NCBI GenBank assembly: GCA_035578905.1
Contig: JAQJVL010002606.1
Coordinates: forward strand, 1 to 64,000
Reading direction: 5' to 3'
From: Stictocephala bisonia
Lineage: Eukaryota > Arthropoda > Insecta > Hemiptera > Membracidae
DNA length: 64,000 bases
In this document: piece by piece, positions 23,326-34,763 of the stretch
How the letters are laid out: each line of letters begins with the position of its first letter
Position numbering within the stretch: the first letter of the stretch is position 1
Translations under genes and position numbers: made by a program
Notes under the pieces: generated by a model
Databases searched by the model: none
What the model was told of the DNA's origin: nothing
Seen by the model: only the letters and a program-made list of their open reading frames with translations

Positions 23326-23762
23326 ATGGCAAAAGGTCGTAACCCTTAAATTTTTCAAAATTGAGTTAAATATTGTGTATTATTCAGTATGCTTTCAGGA
23401 ACAATCTGGCAAAAGGATGTAAGCCAAAAACCAATGGAAGAGTTTTAAATAGTAATTTTTCAATTAGTTGTAAACCTCACAATTCTCAATACCTACAGCG
23501 CCAAAAGGTCTTATGCCACACAGAACCTGACTTAGTTTTGAACATTCTAAATATCCTTTTGGGCAAAAAGCTGTATGCCCATGTTTTTGTGGTTTACAGC
23601 CTTTTGGCACTATGGTGTAAGTTGCAACTATTTGAACAAAAAGAAGTAGCCCTCAGGATTTGTGGGATAAGCCCTTTTGGATATTGTAGTCTTTTTTATA
23701 ATTATTCATTCAGGTAGCATAACCGTTATTATTATTCTGTGGTTTACACCTTTTTGACTGTA
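23326..23762. repeat. Subterminal motif array of DLQ-2, left end
   Basis: About seven copies of a degenerate motif near ggcaaaaggTGTAAcc occur in both orientations: forward near 23326, 23409, 23500 and 23556, reverse near 23594, 23654 and 23741. The first overlaps the terminal repeat. Such arrays are usual transposase-binding regions; that role here is inferred. Confidence 0.65.
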
Positions 23763-23926
23763 CTAGTCAGCTGTAACATAATCATCATTGGTGTGGTGCT
23801 AAGTAAATAGGACAGATGTAATTTAGGTTATGTTATGAAGTTATACTGTTGTGTCTGTGTCTTTTAGTGCAAATCAGAATCATGAGTTAACTTAAGTATT
23901 AGTTTTTGTTTTTGAGTGTGATAAAA

Positions 23927-24774
23927 ATGACTACCAGGGGACGGATGTTAGTAGATATTGCCAAGAAGAAGCTGTAAAAGAAAGTAGTGAAATATGCAAA
24001 AAAAGACCTAAGCTAAATAATAGGTCTACATCTTTTGACGAGGGTACTGTTTTGAAAAACGAAGCAAGTTTAGATAGTAGGCCTAATGAATTGACAAACA
24101 TTGAACAATCAACAACCGAACACAATGATGTAACAGTTTGTGAGTCCTTGATTGAGGCAGACTTGTTAACCCAGATAAGTTGTGAAGACACTGTGGTTGA
24201 GGAGGAAGGCACTGCTTTGTTATACGAGGTAAATGATTTTCAATTTATTAATGAGGAAACACTGTTTGAATTAATACAACAAGAAGAAAAAGTAGATAGT
24301 CAGGAGCTTGAGCTTGATATAGGACTAAACATGAATATTGAAGATAGGCCTAGTGATGCACAAAATGAGCTACAAACTCTATTGGTTTTGGAACTAGATT
24401 TACCCGTTGTTGATACCTTAACTGTTATAGATCAAAATAGGCCTAAGTGTACAGTTTTAGTTGATGATACCAAAACCCTTGAAAATACAAAACTACAATC
24501 AACCGTTAACACCATAACTAATAATCGTTGTACTAACGAAACCCTTGTTGGTAACACACAGGAAAACGTTAGGTCTACCATTCAACTTAACTTAGCTGAT
24601 GAAGTAATATCAATAGAGGAAGATACTGGCAGAACGGAAAATGCGCAGAATGAAGATAGGCCTATGCAGCCAGAAATATCTGAAGACCCCGTGTCTACAA
24701 ATACTGTGGGAAAAGAAGGCATGAGAACCAATAAAGGTTTTATAAGACAAATAAATAGAAAAAAAGCCCTATGA
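23927..24774 (+). pseudogene. DLQ-2 transposase N-terminal region, probable
   Basis: ATG at 23927 gives TTRGRMLVDIAKKK, then one frame change near 23965 leads into an open acidic stretch of about 265 codons (many Glu, Asp and Thr; repeated RP dipeptides), ending near 24774. Length and character match the acidic first 250 residues of the DLQ-1 protein. It runs, with one frame change, straight into piggyBac-3 coding sequence, so the alternative that this is an unusually long piggyBac N-terminus cannot be excluded. Confidence 0.5.
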
Positions 24775-25748
24775 CAATTTGGTAGGGAAAGATAAAACTA
24801 CTAATTGGATGAAGAACCCCTATGTTCGTCCAAACCATCGAACAAGAGCAATAAATATTGTCACACGATTACCAGGTCCCATAAATAAAGCAAAAGGTGC
24901 TAGAACTCCATTTGAGTGTTTTAGTCTTATGATCGATGACAACATTATTAAAATCATTGTACGGTGTACTAATATTTACATCAACAAAGTTTCTATAAAC
25001 TACTCAAGAGAACGGGACTGTAAAAGTACTGATTACGATGAAATAAAATCGTTTCTGGGGCTTTTGATTGTAGCAGGAGCAATACGATCAGGCCATCAAA
25101 ATTTGAATGACCTTTGGTCAAGAGATGGTTTCGGGATGGAAATTTTTTATTCCATAATGAGTTTGAGGCGTTTTTTATTTTTACTACAAAGCATAAGATT
25201 TGACAATATCAATGATAGAGGACAACGACGGGAACTAGACAAATTGGCCGCGTTTAGAGAAATTGTTGATATCTTTAATCAAAATTGCCGTGACAATTTT
25301 TCTCTAAGCGAGTACACTACAATCGATGAGCAACTTGTTGCGTTCAGAGGTAGATGCCCGTTTAGGCAGTTTATCAAAAGTAAGCCGGCCAAATATGGGC
25401 TGAAAGTATTTACCCTAACTGATGCCAGAATGTTTTATGTTAAATTTATGGAGATATATGTTGGTGTGCAGCCTGAAAATAGTCCTTATCGACAATCTAA
25501 TAAGCCTTTGGACGTTGTTCTCCGCTTGTCACAGTGTATTGAAGGCTCTGGGAGAAATATCACTGCTGATAATTATTGGTTTTAGGGTAAAAATTTAGTT
25601 AGCGAGCTCTAAAAGAAGAAATTGACCTATGTTGGCACATTGAGAAAGGATAAACCGGAGCTACCTATAGAGATGACCTCAAAAAAGAGGATTGAACACA
25701 CAAGTATATTTGGTTTCCAAGAAGATATGACAATTGTATCATATGCTC

Positions 25749-25854
25749 AAAAAAAAAAAAAAAAAAAAAAAAAAAGAAGTGTAGTGCTTATATCTAGCAT
25801 GCATTTCAACTCAACCATAGACAGTAGTACTAGGGACAAAAAAAAAAAAAAAAA
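25749..25854. repeat. Two A homopolymers inside piggyBac-3 coding region
   Basis: A27 at 25749-25775 lies at the conserved SYxPKK position. A17 at 25838-25854 lies just before the EIVTFYN segment. Both sit where lysine codons are expected. Confidence 0.9.
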
Positions 25855-26124
25855 CAACAGAGATCGTCACTTTCTACAATAAAACTAAGTCAGGGGTTGA
25901 TGTAGTGGATGAGAAGTGTGCCACATATTCCACTTCTAGAAGGTGTCAACGATGGCCTCTAGTCCTCTTTTATCGCATGCTTGATATATTTTGATAAATT
26001 TTCTAAATTACCTTTCCGATTGAATCTGTTGAACAAATTCTCAACACAGCCTAGATGGCGAAAATGAAACAGTACCAGATCACCAAATTCAACCAGCAGT
26101 TTCATCTAGGCCTACAAATCAGTA

Positions 26125-26700
26125 TAGCCTATCCAAACCCAAAAAGAAGTCGAAATCTATCAAAATATTTGCTGACAGTCATGGACGTGGCTTATCATCC
26201 CTTTTTCACTCGACAAAATTAAAAACACAGTTTAATATTGAAGGGACTGTAAAACCTGGTACGGAAGGGACTGTAAAAAAGGGAGCAGTACGGGAGTTGC
26301 CCCAAGTACTGCTGAGTGTTCCAGCCTAACTAGCGAGGATTACATTGTGCTGATTGGGGGCTCAAATGATGTGAGCAGGAATGAAACTGGAAATGCTACG
26401 AAGACCTTGAAAGATACCCTATCAAGTTTGAAACACACTAACGTGATTGTAGTGGACATTCCTCATAGACACGACCTAGCCGACTTCTCATGTGTGAACA
26501 AGGAAATCCAAAAGGCAAACTCAGACTATAGTGACATTTGTAAGTTATTCACTAATGTTAGTTTAATTAAGACCAGTAATTGCAATAGGTTCTACCATAC
26601 CAAACATGGCCAACACTTTAATGTATCTGGAAAAAAGGTTCTTCAAAATTGTATCATAAAAATAATAGCTAAAAGAAAGATACAGGTTGCAAAAAACTAG
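26125..26700 (+). pseudogene. LINE ORF1, SGNH/GDSL esterase-like domain
   Basis: The sequence shows the blocks of an SGNH hydrolase: IFADSHGRGL (block I, with the nucleophile in a D-S-H context), VLIGGSNDV (block III) and HTKHGQHFNVSGK (block V). Esterase ORF1 proteins are known in CR1-group LINEs, where they may act on membrane lipids or RNP handling. One frame change near 26325 separates block I from block III. No zinc finger is seen upstream, consistent with a missing 5' end. Confidence 0.75.
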
Positions 26701-26753
26701 GTTACTCTCCTTGTAGGACTAATTGTGATGTTAAGCAAAATAATGCAAAAATT

Positions 26754-29531
26754 ATGTTTTTAAATATTCAAGGTATGGTACGAAAAACTGATGTGGTCGA
26801 AGCCACTGCATTTGAAAATAATTTAGAAATTATATGTATTGCTGAACATTGGTTAGATCCAAATGAATTAAAATTAGTAACACCATCAACCTATATTTTA
26901 GTTTCCCATTTCTGTAGGAAAATCAAGCACCGCGGAGGTTCGGCAATCTTTATTAAGAATAACCTTAGTTTTAAAGAATTGCCTGATATCTCAAAAATGG
27001 CCTTAGAAGAAATCTTTGAACTATCAACTTGTTATGTTAATGAATTAAGTACCCTGATTGTTTGTATCTATAGAAACCCCATTAATGCTAATAGGCAGAT
27101 TTTTCTTGAACATCTTGATAGGTTACTCAATAAAATAAGCTTGCAAAATGTAAATACTATTATTTATAACTGGTGATTTTAATGTAGATTTTAACCATGA
27201 TGACGTATTTCTAAATGAATTAACAAATCTTATTGAAAGTTATGGGATGCATGTTATGATTAAAGGGGAAATTACTAGACCTGGGTTGAAGAAAAATGGA
27301 TCTTGTATTGATAATGTAGTCACTACTTCTCCCCAATCTAAGTGTAGTACCAAAGTGTCAGATGTAGGCATATCTGATCATTATGCCATTTTTATTGATT
27401 TAGAGTTTGATGATTGTAAGAGTAAGTATCACCCTATGGTATATAAAACTATGCGTAGTGTAAGTGATTATAACATGACGCTTTTTAACATTAGGCTTAG
27501 TAAAATAAATTGGCTTGATGTTTATTCTATTACTGATGATGCTAAGCATCAATTTTCATTATTTTTTGAAAAGTTTTCAAATATAGTAGATTTTTGTTTT
27601 CCTCTAAATACTATTGGTGTTAGACATAACAAACCAAAAAGCTCAATAAATAAATGGTACACTGCTGATCTGAGAGAACTTAAGACTGAATATGATAATT
27701 ATTTGTTGATTTCAAAGTACACTACAAATAATGAAGTAAAGGCTAATTGTAAAAGGTTGAAATATGAATACAGAAGTAGAATAAGACAAGCTAAGCTCTC
27801 TTATGACAATGCATTAGTAGCTAAGGCCGCAAATACACCTAGGCAAATCTGGAAAATTATTAATGAAAATAGCCTAATGGATAAACAGTTTCAGAAGACT
27901 GATTGTTCCCTGTCTGCAGATGGCTTTAATAATTTTTTTATAAACAGTGTGCAAGAAGTAATAGATTGCATTCCAAATAGTACTCATGATTCAAATTATT
28001 ATATGATGAATGCTTATAGTGATGTTCCCAAAAATATGTTTTCTTTTCAACATGTATCTGTAGAAGAGGTTTATAGTGCAATTCTCTCTTAGTAATAGCA
28101 ATTGTTTAGATGTTTATTATATTAACTATGGAATGATTAAGGTTAGTGGCTTTTATGTATCTGAAACTCTTGCTCATATTTTCAACAACTGTCTTGACTC
28201 TGCTTATTTTCCATATGAGTTAAAATTAACCAAGGTTGTACCTGTTCATAAAAAAGGAGGAAAGAATCAATATAATAATTACAGACCTATATCTATTGTA
28301 CCAACTTGGTCTAAAGTTTTTGAAAGAATAGTAAGTAATCAAATTTTAAAATTTCTTGATTCAAATAATTTGTTGTCAAATTGTCAGTATGGGTTTAGGA
28401 AGAAGTTGTCAACATGTGATGCTGTCTTAAAATTTATTCAAAATTGTTTAAATGGTAAAGAAAACAAATTTTCAGTTGGTGCCAAGTTCTTTGATCTGTC
28501 GAAGGCTTTTGACACTGTCTGTCACCAAACACTGCTAAATAAATTACAAAAAATTGGGTTTTCTAAACTTGCTGTCAACTTAATTGGATCATACTTAGAA
28601 CATAGAACTCAAACTGTTTTTTGTAAAAATAGGTTCTCTAGTTTTGATAATGTCAACTTTGGGGTACCCCAAGGCTCTATTTTGGGACCTCTGTTATTTA
28701 TATTGTACATTAATGATTTGCCTAATGTAATTACATCTGATTGTACAAAGTGCTATCTATATGCTGATGATATTTGTCTTTGTGTTTCTGCCAATCCTGT
28801 TAATTCTGATGTAAATAATTTGTTCAGAACTAATTTACTAACTGACTGGTGTAATGCAAATAAGCTATCAATAAATCTGGCTAAAACTCAAAATTTGGAT
28901 ATATCATATGGTAGTCATAATGGTGATGTAGTTACGTTTCTGGGCATTGTATTGCAAAATAACTTAAGTTGGCAATCTCATGTTAGTTATATATCATCAA
29001 AAGTAGCAAAAGGTATTTTTTTTTATTCGTAAGCTTCAACACACTGTATCTGAAGAAATTCTCATTTCAATCTACTATGGATTTATACATTCTCTTTTAA
29101 GCTATGGCACTATTTTTTGGGGGAACTCCTCACCAGCATCTTCCCTTTTTGTATCTCAAAAAAGAGCGGTTAGACTTATATGTAAGGTAGCACCCAGAAC
29201 TCATTGTAAACCATTATTCATTAGGCTTAATATTATGACAGTACCATGTTTATTCAGTTTTCAATGTTTACTTTATGTTAAGAATAATCTTTCAAACTTT
29301 AGTCTAAATTCAGATGTTCATAGTTATAACACCAGAAAATGTGATCATTTAAGAACAGATTACTGTGCATACACCAAAACCTTGAACAGTTTCAATTCAA
29401 TATCTGCTAAATTACATAACAAGCTCCCCAGTAAAATTAAGAATTTAGAAATGAAGTGTTATAAAAAAAAATTAAGGCATTATCTTATTCAAAATTGTTT
29501 TTATAGTGTGAATGAATTTTTAAACTCTTGA
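26754..29531 (+). pseudogene. LINE ORF2: APE endonuclease and reverse transcriptase
   Basis: ATG at 26754 begins the endonuclease with FLNIQGM, IAEHWL, RGGSAIF, TGDFNVDF (after a frame change near 27165) and VGISDHYAI. The RT follows: YRPISIVPTWSKVFERI, YGFRKKLST, FDLSKAFDTV, GVPQGSILGPLLF and YADDICLCV with the catalytic pair intact. The C-terminus ends YSVNEFLNS at 29531. Frame changes near 27165, 28085 and in a T run near 29018 disable it, but the copy is otherwise well preserved. Confidence 0.9.
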
Positions 29532-30203
29532 TATGTATACTTGTATTTTTCTTACTATATTATTATATTTCTTTTATAACTAGTCTGTGTTTAAATTTTC
29601 TTTAGTTTATTTTTCATGTGACAATTTCAATTTTCATGTGTGTTATGTTGCATTAATTTATATTTCATTGGTATTGTGCAAAAATATCTAATTCAATGTA
29701 TTGTTTTGGAAAAATCTTGCTGTACATAATAGTGATTAGTTCCTTAGATTAGTATGACGACGTCTATACAAACATTGTAACTCTGTATACTCTGTATTGT
29801 TAAATGACAATAAAAAATTTGAATTTGAATTATAGGTTGCATCAACGCCCAAGTTATTCACCTGACTAATGATATATCAGGTAATAAACTTCCTATAAGA
29901 GAGTTCCTAAAAAAGATTGGAATGACTCTTATAAAACCACAAGTGGCTAAAAGGACCACAGCTAAGTCTCTTCCAAGATCACTTCATGCATCAGTGTGCA
30001 AGATTGCAAGAGTAGAAGCAGGCCCATCAAGAGTTTCAGAACCAAATGCAAGGGTTAGATGCAGTGTTTGCCCTCGAACCAAGAATTCAAAAACCAAATT
30101 CAGATGTGAAAAATGTGAAGCAGCAATGTGTTTATCACATTTGAAAACATTTTGTGAACAATGTTCTGTAATGTTGCTGCTAGACGATGATGACAATATG
30201 TAA

Positions 30204-30606
30204 ATAGCTAGTTCTATAGCTAAAACTGAAAATAAGAGAATTGTTTTTCTATTAGTTTTGTATACTATTGTAACATTTTCAAATATTATGGTTTTTAGTT
30301 CAATGTGTTTATTTATTTTAGCTACCTTGCTAATACGTGTATTGCACAGTATGATTAGTTTATGTGTACATATTACCTAGTATGATATAAAATAATTATA
30401 AAGATAAATATAAATATATAAAACTGATTACGGAGTTCATTTTTGAAAGTGATTTTGATATTTTGATTCTAAAGCTATAAAAAAATGGTTACCATACATT
30501 TGTAAGTGCAAAAATATTATATTTGCAATTCTTATACATTTCTAAATAGTGCTAAATCATGTTAGTATCGTTTGTAGTCAAAAACATCAATTATAATATA
30601 CGACTA
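30204..30606. other. piggyBac-3 3' untranslated region
   Basis: AT-rich, non-coding; no inverted repeat partner found. Confidence 0.4.
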
Positions 30607-31212
30607 TTAATTTTTTTATCTTGGAGTCAGTTAGACCCCCACACTACTTCTTATGTTACGGATTTGTGTGCGACTACTTAAGGGTTAAATGCAAAGAAAA
30701 CATTTCTGGAGAAACCAGGAAACAAATTTGTTGTTCATTTTGGGGTTTAGGATGCTATAAGGGACAGAATAACTACATTATTCAAAATGTTGAAGTTGTT
30801 AATAAAAAGAGAACTTATACAGCCAATCCAAATAGTCGTAGGTCAGTTACCAGACATTATCATTTATGCACTGGCCAAGAAAAAGTTAGAGTTTGCCAAA
30901 AATTCTTTTTAGCAACTTTAGATGTAATTGAAAAAAAGTGACAGTTTCTCTTAAAAATAAGAATGAAATTGGAACGGCTAAAGGAGATAGTAGAGGAAAA
31001 CATACTCCTTTAAACAAGACAAAGAAAGAAGATGATGACTACATAATAAAGTACATTACTGAGTTACCAGCAGTTCCCTCTCACTACTGTAGATCCAGCT
31101 CACAGAAGAAATACCTGCCTGTCGAGTTAGGAAATCTTACAAAACTATAAAAGTTATAAAAGATACACTGTGAAGCAAATAATAGACAACCAGTGGGTGA
31201 TTGTGTTTTTAA

Positions 31213-33617
31213 CTTTTCGTCTGTACACATATAAAAAGTTACATCATACTGATTTGTAGCTTATATTGTTTTCTACAAGAAAATATGATTACCAACTCAT
31301 TATATGATTACCAACCGTTCATGTAGGGCGTATGAAAAAAATTAACATTTTCTGTAAAAAAAATTTACTGACAACCATTTATTTATAACAGTATCAATAA
31401 AAACACTTATTAATCAATGCTAATATATGTATATTGTTGACAATATGTGTATGAACACCAAAAACTATAATATTTTTAGTTGGTAAAACTAACTGTGACA
31501 AAGTAGTAAAGTTTTTGGACAAAATTTTAAACAAAAAAAATCTGACTTATTCCTGTTTATGACTTCAGCCTTATTTTTTTCATTTCATCCTCACAACGCA
31601 CACAAATGGTAGCTCTGTGCTCATCACAGAAAGGCGAGGAACACTTACTGCAATGATTTTTGGTTTTTCGGTCCTTCGGCTTACACAAAAAACAGCGCTT
31701 GCGTTTTGAGCGTTCAAGTGATGCATTGCTGGACTGTGGTGGATTGACAGATGACAAATCTCGTTTTAGTACTTTACAAATCACACTTTTAAAGCCTATT
31801 TGTAAGGTAGGACATGTTAGTCTTCTCTCTTGATGGTTCTTACAAAGTTGAACTGCTAGGTCCCTCAAAAACTGACGTCTGTTGTACTTAGGATTTTCTT
31901 TCCAAGTGGGATCAGCCATCGTCAATAACACTTAACTATTTATACCGGCCTGATCCAATATAGCGCACCAGAAACGCATTGGCCTCCTGTAAGTAGTTCT
32001 GGCTACTGTATATGAATTGCAGAGCTTGTCAAAAGTATCGGTGCCACCTTTGGTCATGTTGTAAGTTAGGATAATTTCAGGTTTTACCGACTCCTCATCT
32101 ACTTTGTCAGCTCTGTGCATTGAGGATAGTAAAAGAACTACCTTTTTTTTCTTTGGGGTGTAAGAAACTAATGTTTTCTTACCATCAAACAGAAAGAGAG
32201 ACGTTCCTTCTTCACGATTAGCCAAACATAGTGGGGGAATTTCCCTTTTGTTTTTTTTAGAGTACCAACTGTTGTAAGCTTGAAGTCTGTTAACATTTTT
32301 TCTGCCATGCCAACAGTGGTAAACCAGTTATCGTGTGCTACATTCCTTCCACTACCGTGGATTGATTGGTTCAGTCAAAGTGCGAATGTAATATTCAGCC
32401 ACTAGCTCATTTACTTGTTTTTTTACCACTCCTACATAGGGCTCAGCATTTAGCATGTAAAATTTCTTGCTGTCATTAAGCATCTTCATGCCATATTTGG
32501 CCGGTTTATTAGGCATGTATAACCTTAAAGGGCATCGCCCCCTGAAATCAACCAACTGCTCATCGATGGCGAGGTATTCGTTAGGACTATAGTACTTCCT
32601 ACAGTTACCAATCAACTGCTCCCATATTTGTCGAATAGGAGCAAATTTGTCATCCTTTCGTCTTCCAACTCTTGTGGATTTATCGTCAAATCTTAAACAT
32701 GACGATAAGAACTGAAACCTTCTTTTACTCATGATAGCTCTAAAAATATCGATACCAAATTCAGGTGACCATAAATCGCCAATATTTAGCTTACTATCCT
32801 TCAACATTCCAGCACCATAGTAAAACCCAAACAAACCCAATAATTCGTAAGGATCAGTTGACTTGTTGAAACTACAACTTACATCATAAACCTTTCTCAA
32901 AGAAATTTCTTCATTTGTCCTAATGGTAATTTCAGAAATCATATCTTCATTTATCAATAGCTTCCAAGATTGATAAGCCAGTTTCACTAACTTAGCCTCA
33001 CCTTTTACACAGGTGAAATGAGAGACAATATTATCAGCTGATGGACGTCCTCTCCTGCTTGGGAAATGGCAGTTTCATCGGTGGCCATCTTTTCCAAGTA
33101 TATACGGCCCTATTTCAGTAGCAGCTTCACTGTCACTTTCTGCGGATGCTTCCGAATCACTATTTACATGTTCTTCCTCTAAATTGTCGATTTCCACATC
33201 ACTTTCATCCGATGGATTTTCATACGCAACGGCTCCTTCGCAAAAAAAAATCAGTTACTGGATCCGGCTCAGATCTTTCGAGTAGTAAACGATTGATGTC
33301 ACTATCAGTTAGCATTTCTACTCCTAAGTTCTCACTCATGTTGTTCAAATCACGAGGAAAACAAAAAATATTAAAATTGATCTCACAAAAAATGTTACGT
33401 ACACTGTACACATGGGTCCCAAAGGCCCAACACGCTACGTTATTGCGTATAACCAAAGAACATAACCTCAAACTGGAGCAAAATCTAGCACTCACGTTGC
33501 AGGACGACTAAAAGTGAATTAACATGTGACTCTGCGTCGTCTGCGGCGCGCTATGCGCATGCGCTGGCAAAAAACAAAATGGCTGGGTCCCTGGGACCCA
33601 AGTGTACAGACGAAAGG
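31213..33617 (-). mobile_element. piggyBac-2 transposon inside DLQ-2 gene
   Basis: TTAA duplications at 31209-31212 and 33618-33621 flank inverted repeats cttttcgtctgtacac (left) and its near-perfect complement on the right. Length 2.4 kb, transposase on the minus strand. Excision leaving one TTAA restores the DLQ-2 reading frame exactly. Confidence 0.93.
31557..33339 (-). pseudogene. piggyBac-2 transposase
   Basis: ATG at 33339 (MSENLGVEM). An acidic region follows, broken by a run of A near 33241. The core has LAIDEQLVDFRGRCPL (first Asp), RNVAHDNWFTTV (second) and GGTDTFDKL (third). The tail has CFLCKPKDRKTKNHC, CDEH and CVRC pairs. A stop after AGINS (near 31932), a frame change near 32350 and others in the N-terminal third inactivate it. 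Catalytic residues are intact. Confidence 0.9.
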
Positions 33618-34763
33618 TTAAGAATGTTTTTAGAAACAATTTTAATATTGGTTTTCACCAACCTAAAAAAGACAAGTGTGTTTTGTGTGAAAAATATAAT
33701 AATACACCCCCAGAAGAGCGGACTGTATCACAAGAAAGAAGCATGAAACTTCACAATGAAATTAAGGACATCATAAAAGCTACTTTTAGCAGTGACCAGG
33801 AATACTCAGGGAAAATGGCCATCTTTGTGCAACCTTTGATTTGCAAAAAGTCCTCAATACACCACATGGAAAAAACAACATGCTACTTTACTACAGCAGG
33901 AAATACTCCTACTTAAACTTTACAGTTTATGAAAGCAACACAAAGAACGCTTTTTGTTATCTTTGGGGGGAATGTGATGGTAAAAGAGGAGCGAATGAAA
34001 TTTGCAGTATTCTTTTTAAGTATATCACTAATTTAGATGAGAGAAAAACTGTTAAAACACTATCCTTGTATTGTGATTCTTGTCCTGGACAAAACAAGAA
34101 CAGACAACTAATCACAATGTTATTTTTTGTTTTGAAAAAGTGCTCAAACTTGGAGAGTATCACGCTGACTTTTCTCTTACCTGGTCACACAATGATGCCG
34201 GTAGATTCTGTGCATGCCTGCATTGAGCACCAGCTAAGGAATAAGACAATATGGGCTCCATCAGAGTGGGCAACCATAATAACCAACGCAAGAACAAACC
34301 CAAAACCATACGTAGTTGAAGTGCTAAATCACACTGAATTTTGTGATTGGCAAAAATCCAAAAACAAATTTGGCCCCCTAAACAAAAGAAACAAAATTCT
34401 GAAGTTCCGGAAAATGATGGTATTATAATCCAAAATTGCAGGAAGTTTATGATTAACAAGGGAGAAGAATGGATTACAGTTTGGAATGAGTTGCATGACG
34501 ATTCAACGAAGAAAATTGTTGAAATGAACATAAAGAAAAACGACGGTCTAGCACAGATGCCTGCACACCACAACCCATCTATCCAACTCAGCTACCTCTC
34601 TCAGCACAGAAGTATAAAGATTTAAATGATCTATGCAAGAGGCGAATCATTCCAGCGAGGTACGTTGACGAATATAAAACCATGCCGTCAAGTTCCACAG
34701 TTCGAGATGGACTGCCCAAAACAGATGAGGAAGACAATCCAGAACAGCCCTAATTTTCTTTAA

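Larger units (their letters stand above)
25989..29830 (+). mobile_element. CR1/Jockey-like LINE inside piggyBac-3
   Basis: A 3.84-kb insertion flanked by a short duplication, tata (25985-25988 and 29831-29834). When removed, the piggyBac frame passes directly from DI to GCINA. It ends in a short TTTGAA-type repeat after caataaaaaa, a non-poly(A) tail used by several CR1/Jockey-group LINEs. It carries ORF1 with an esterase-like domain and ORF2 with endonuclease and RT. The 5' end may be slightly truncated. Confidence 0.85.
24779..30203 (+). pseudogene. piggyBac-3 transposase, interrupted by a LINE
   Basis: Domains in order: NIVTRLPGP; TIDEQLVAFRGRCPF (first Asp); NITADNYWF (second Asp), directly followed by a stop; SIFGFQEDM; KSGVDVVDE (third Asp); RWPLVLFYRMLDI. 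The LINE cuts the codons after DI. Coding resumes at 29835 with GCINAQVIH and runs to the cysteine-rich tail (CSVCPRTKNS, CEKCEAAMC, CEQC) and a stop at 30203. Stops and frameshifts occur near 25585, 25610, 25780 and 25855. Two A tracts (25749-25775, 25838-25854) interrupt the second half. Confidence 0.88.
24775..30610 (+). mobile_element. piggyBac-3, left end unresolved, split by a LINE
   Basis: Transposase sequence starts at once at 24779 with no 5' untranslated region or terminal repeat visible, so the left end is probably deleted. The right limit is placed at a TTAA (30607-30610) just before DLQ-2 coding sequence resumes; no inverted repeat could be matched there. A LINE (25989-29830) sits in the coding region. 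Confidence 0.55.
30621..34752 (+). pseudogene. DLQ-2 transposase, middle and C-terminal parts
   Basis: Same family as 48235-50677. First piece 30621-31208: cysteine-rich segment (LRVKCKENIS), KVRVCQKFFLATLD, GDSRGKHTP and VPSHYCRSSS, then two stops near 31150. piggyBac-2 (31213-33617) cuts it. The second piece continues with FRNNFNIGFHQPKKDKC, a frame change near 33830, then FDLQKVLN (first Asp), CDSCPGQNKN (second Asp), LPGHTMMPVDSVHACIE (Asp/Glu) and the typical tail LPLSAQKYKDLNDLC, ending at 34752. piggyBac-4 lies only 11 bp beyond the stop. Dead copy, catalytic-looking residues retained. Confidence 0.85.

Noticed and set aside
23373..23717. 114-codon frame at the left end of DLQ-2
   Set aside because: Overlaps the subterminal repeat array; the apparent sequence is explained by the repeated motif and has no recognisable domain.
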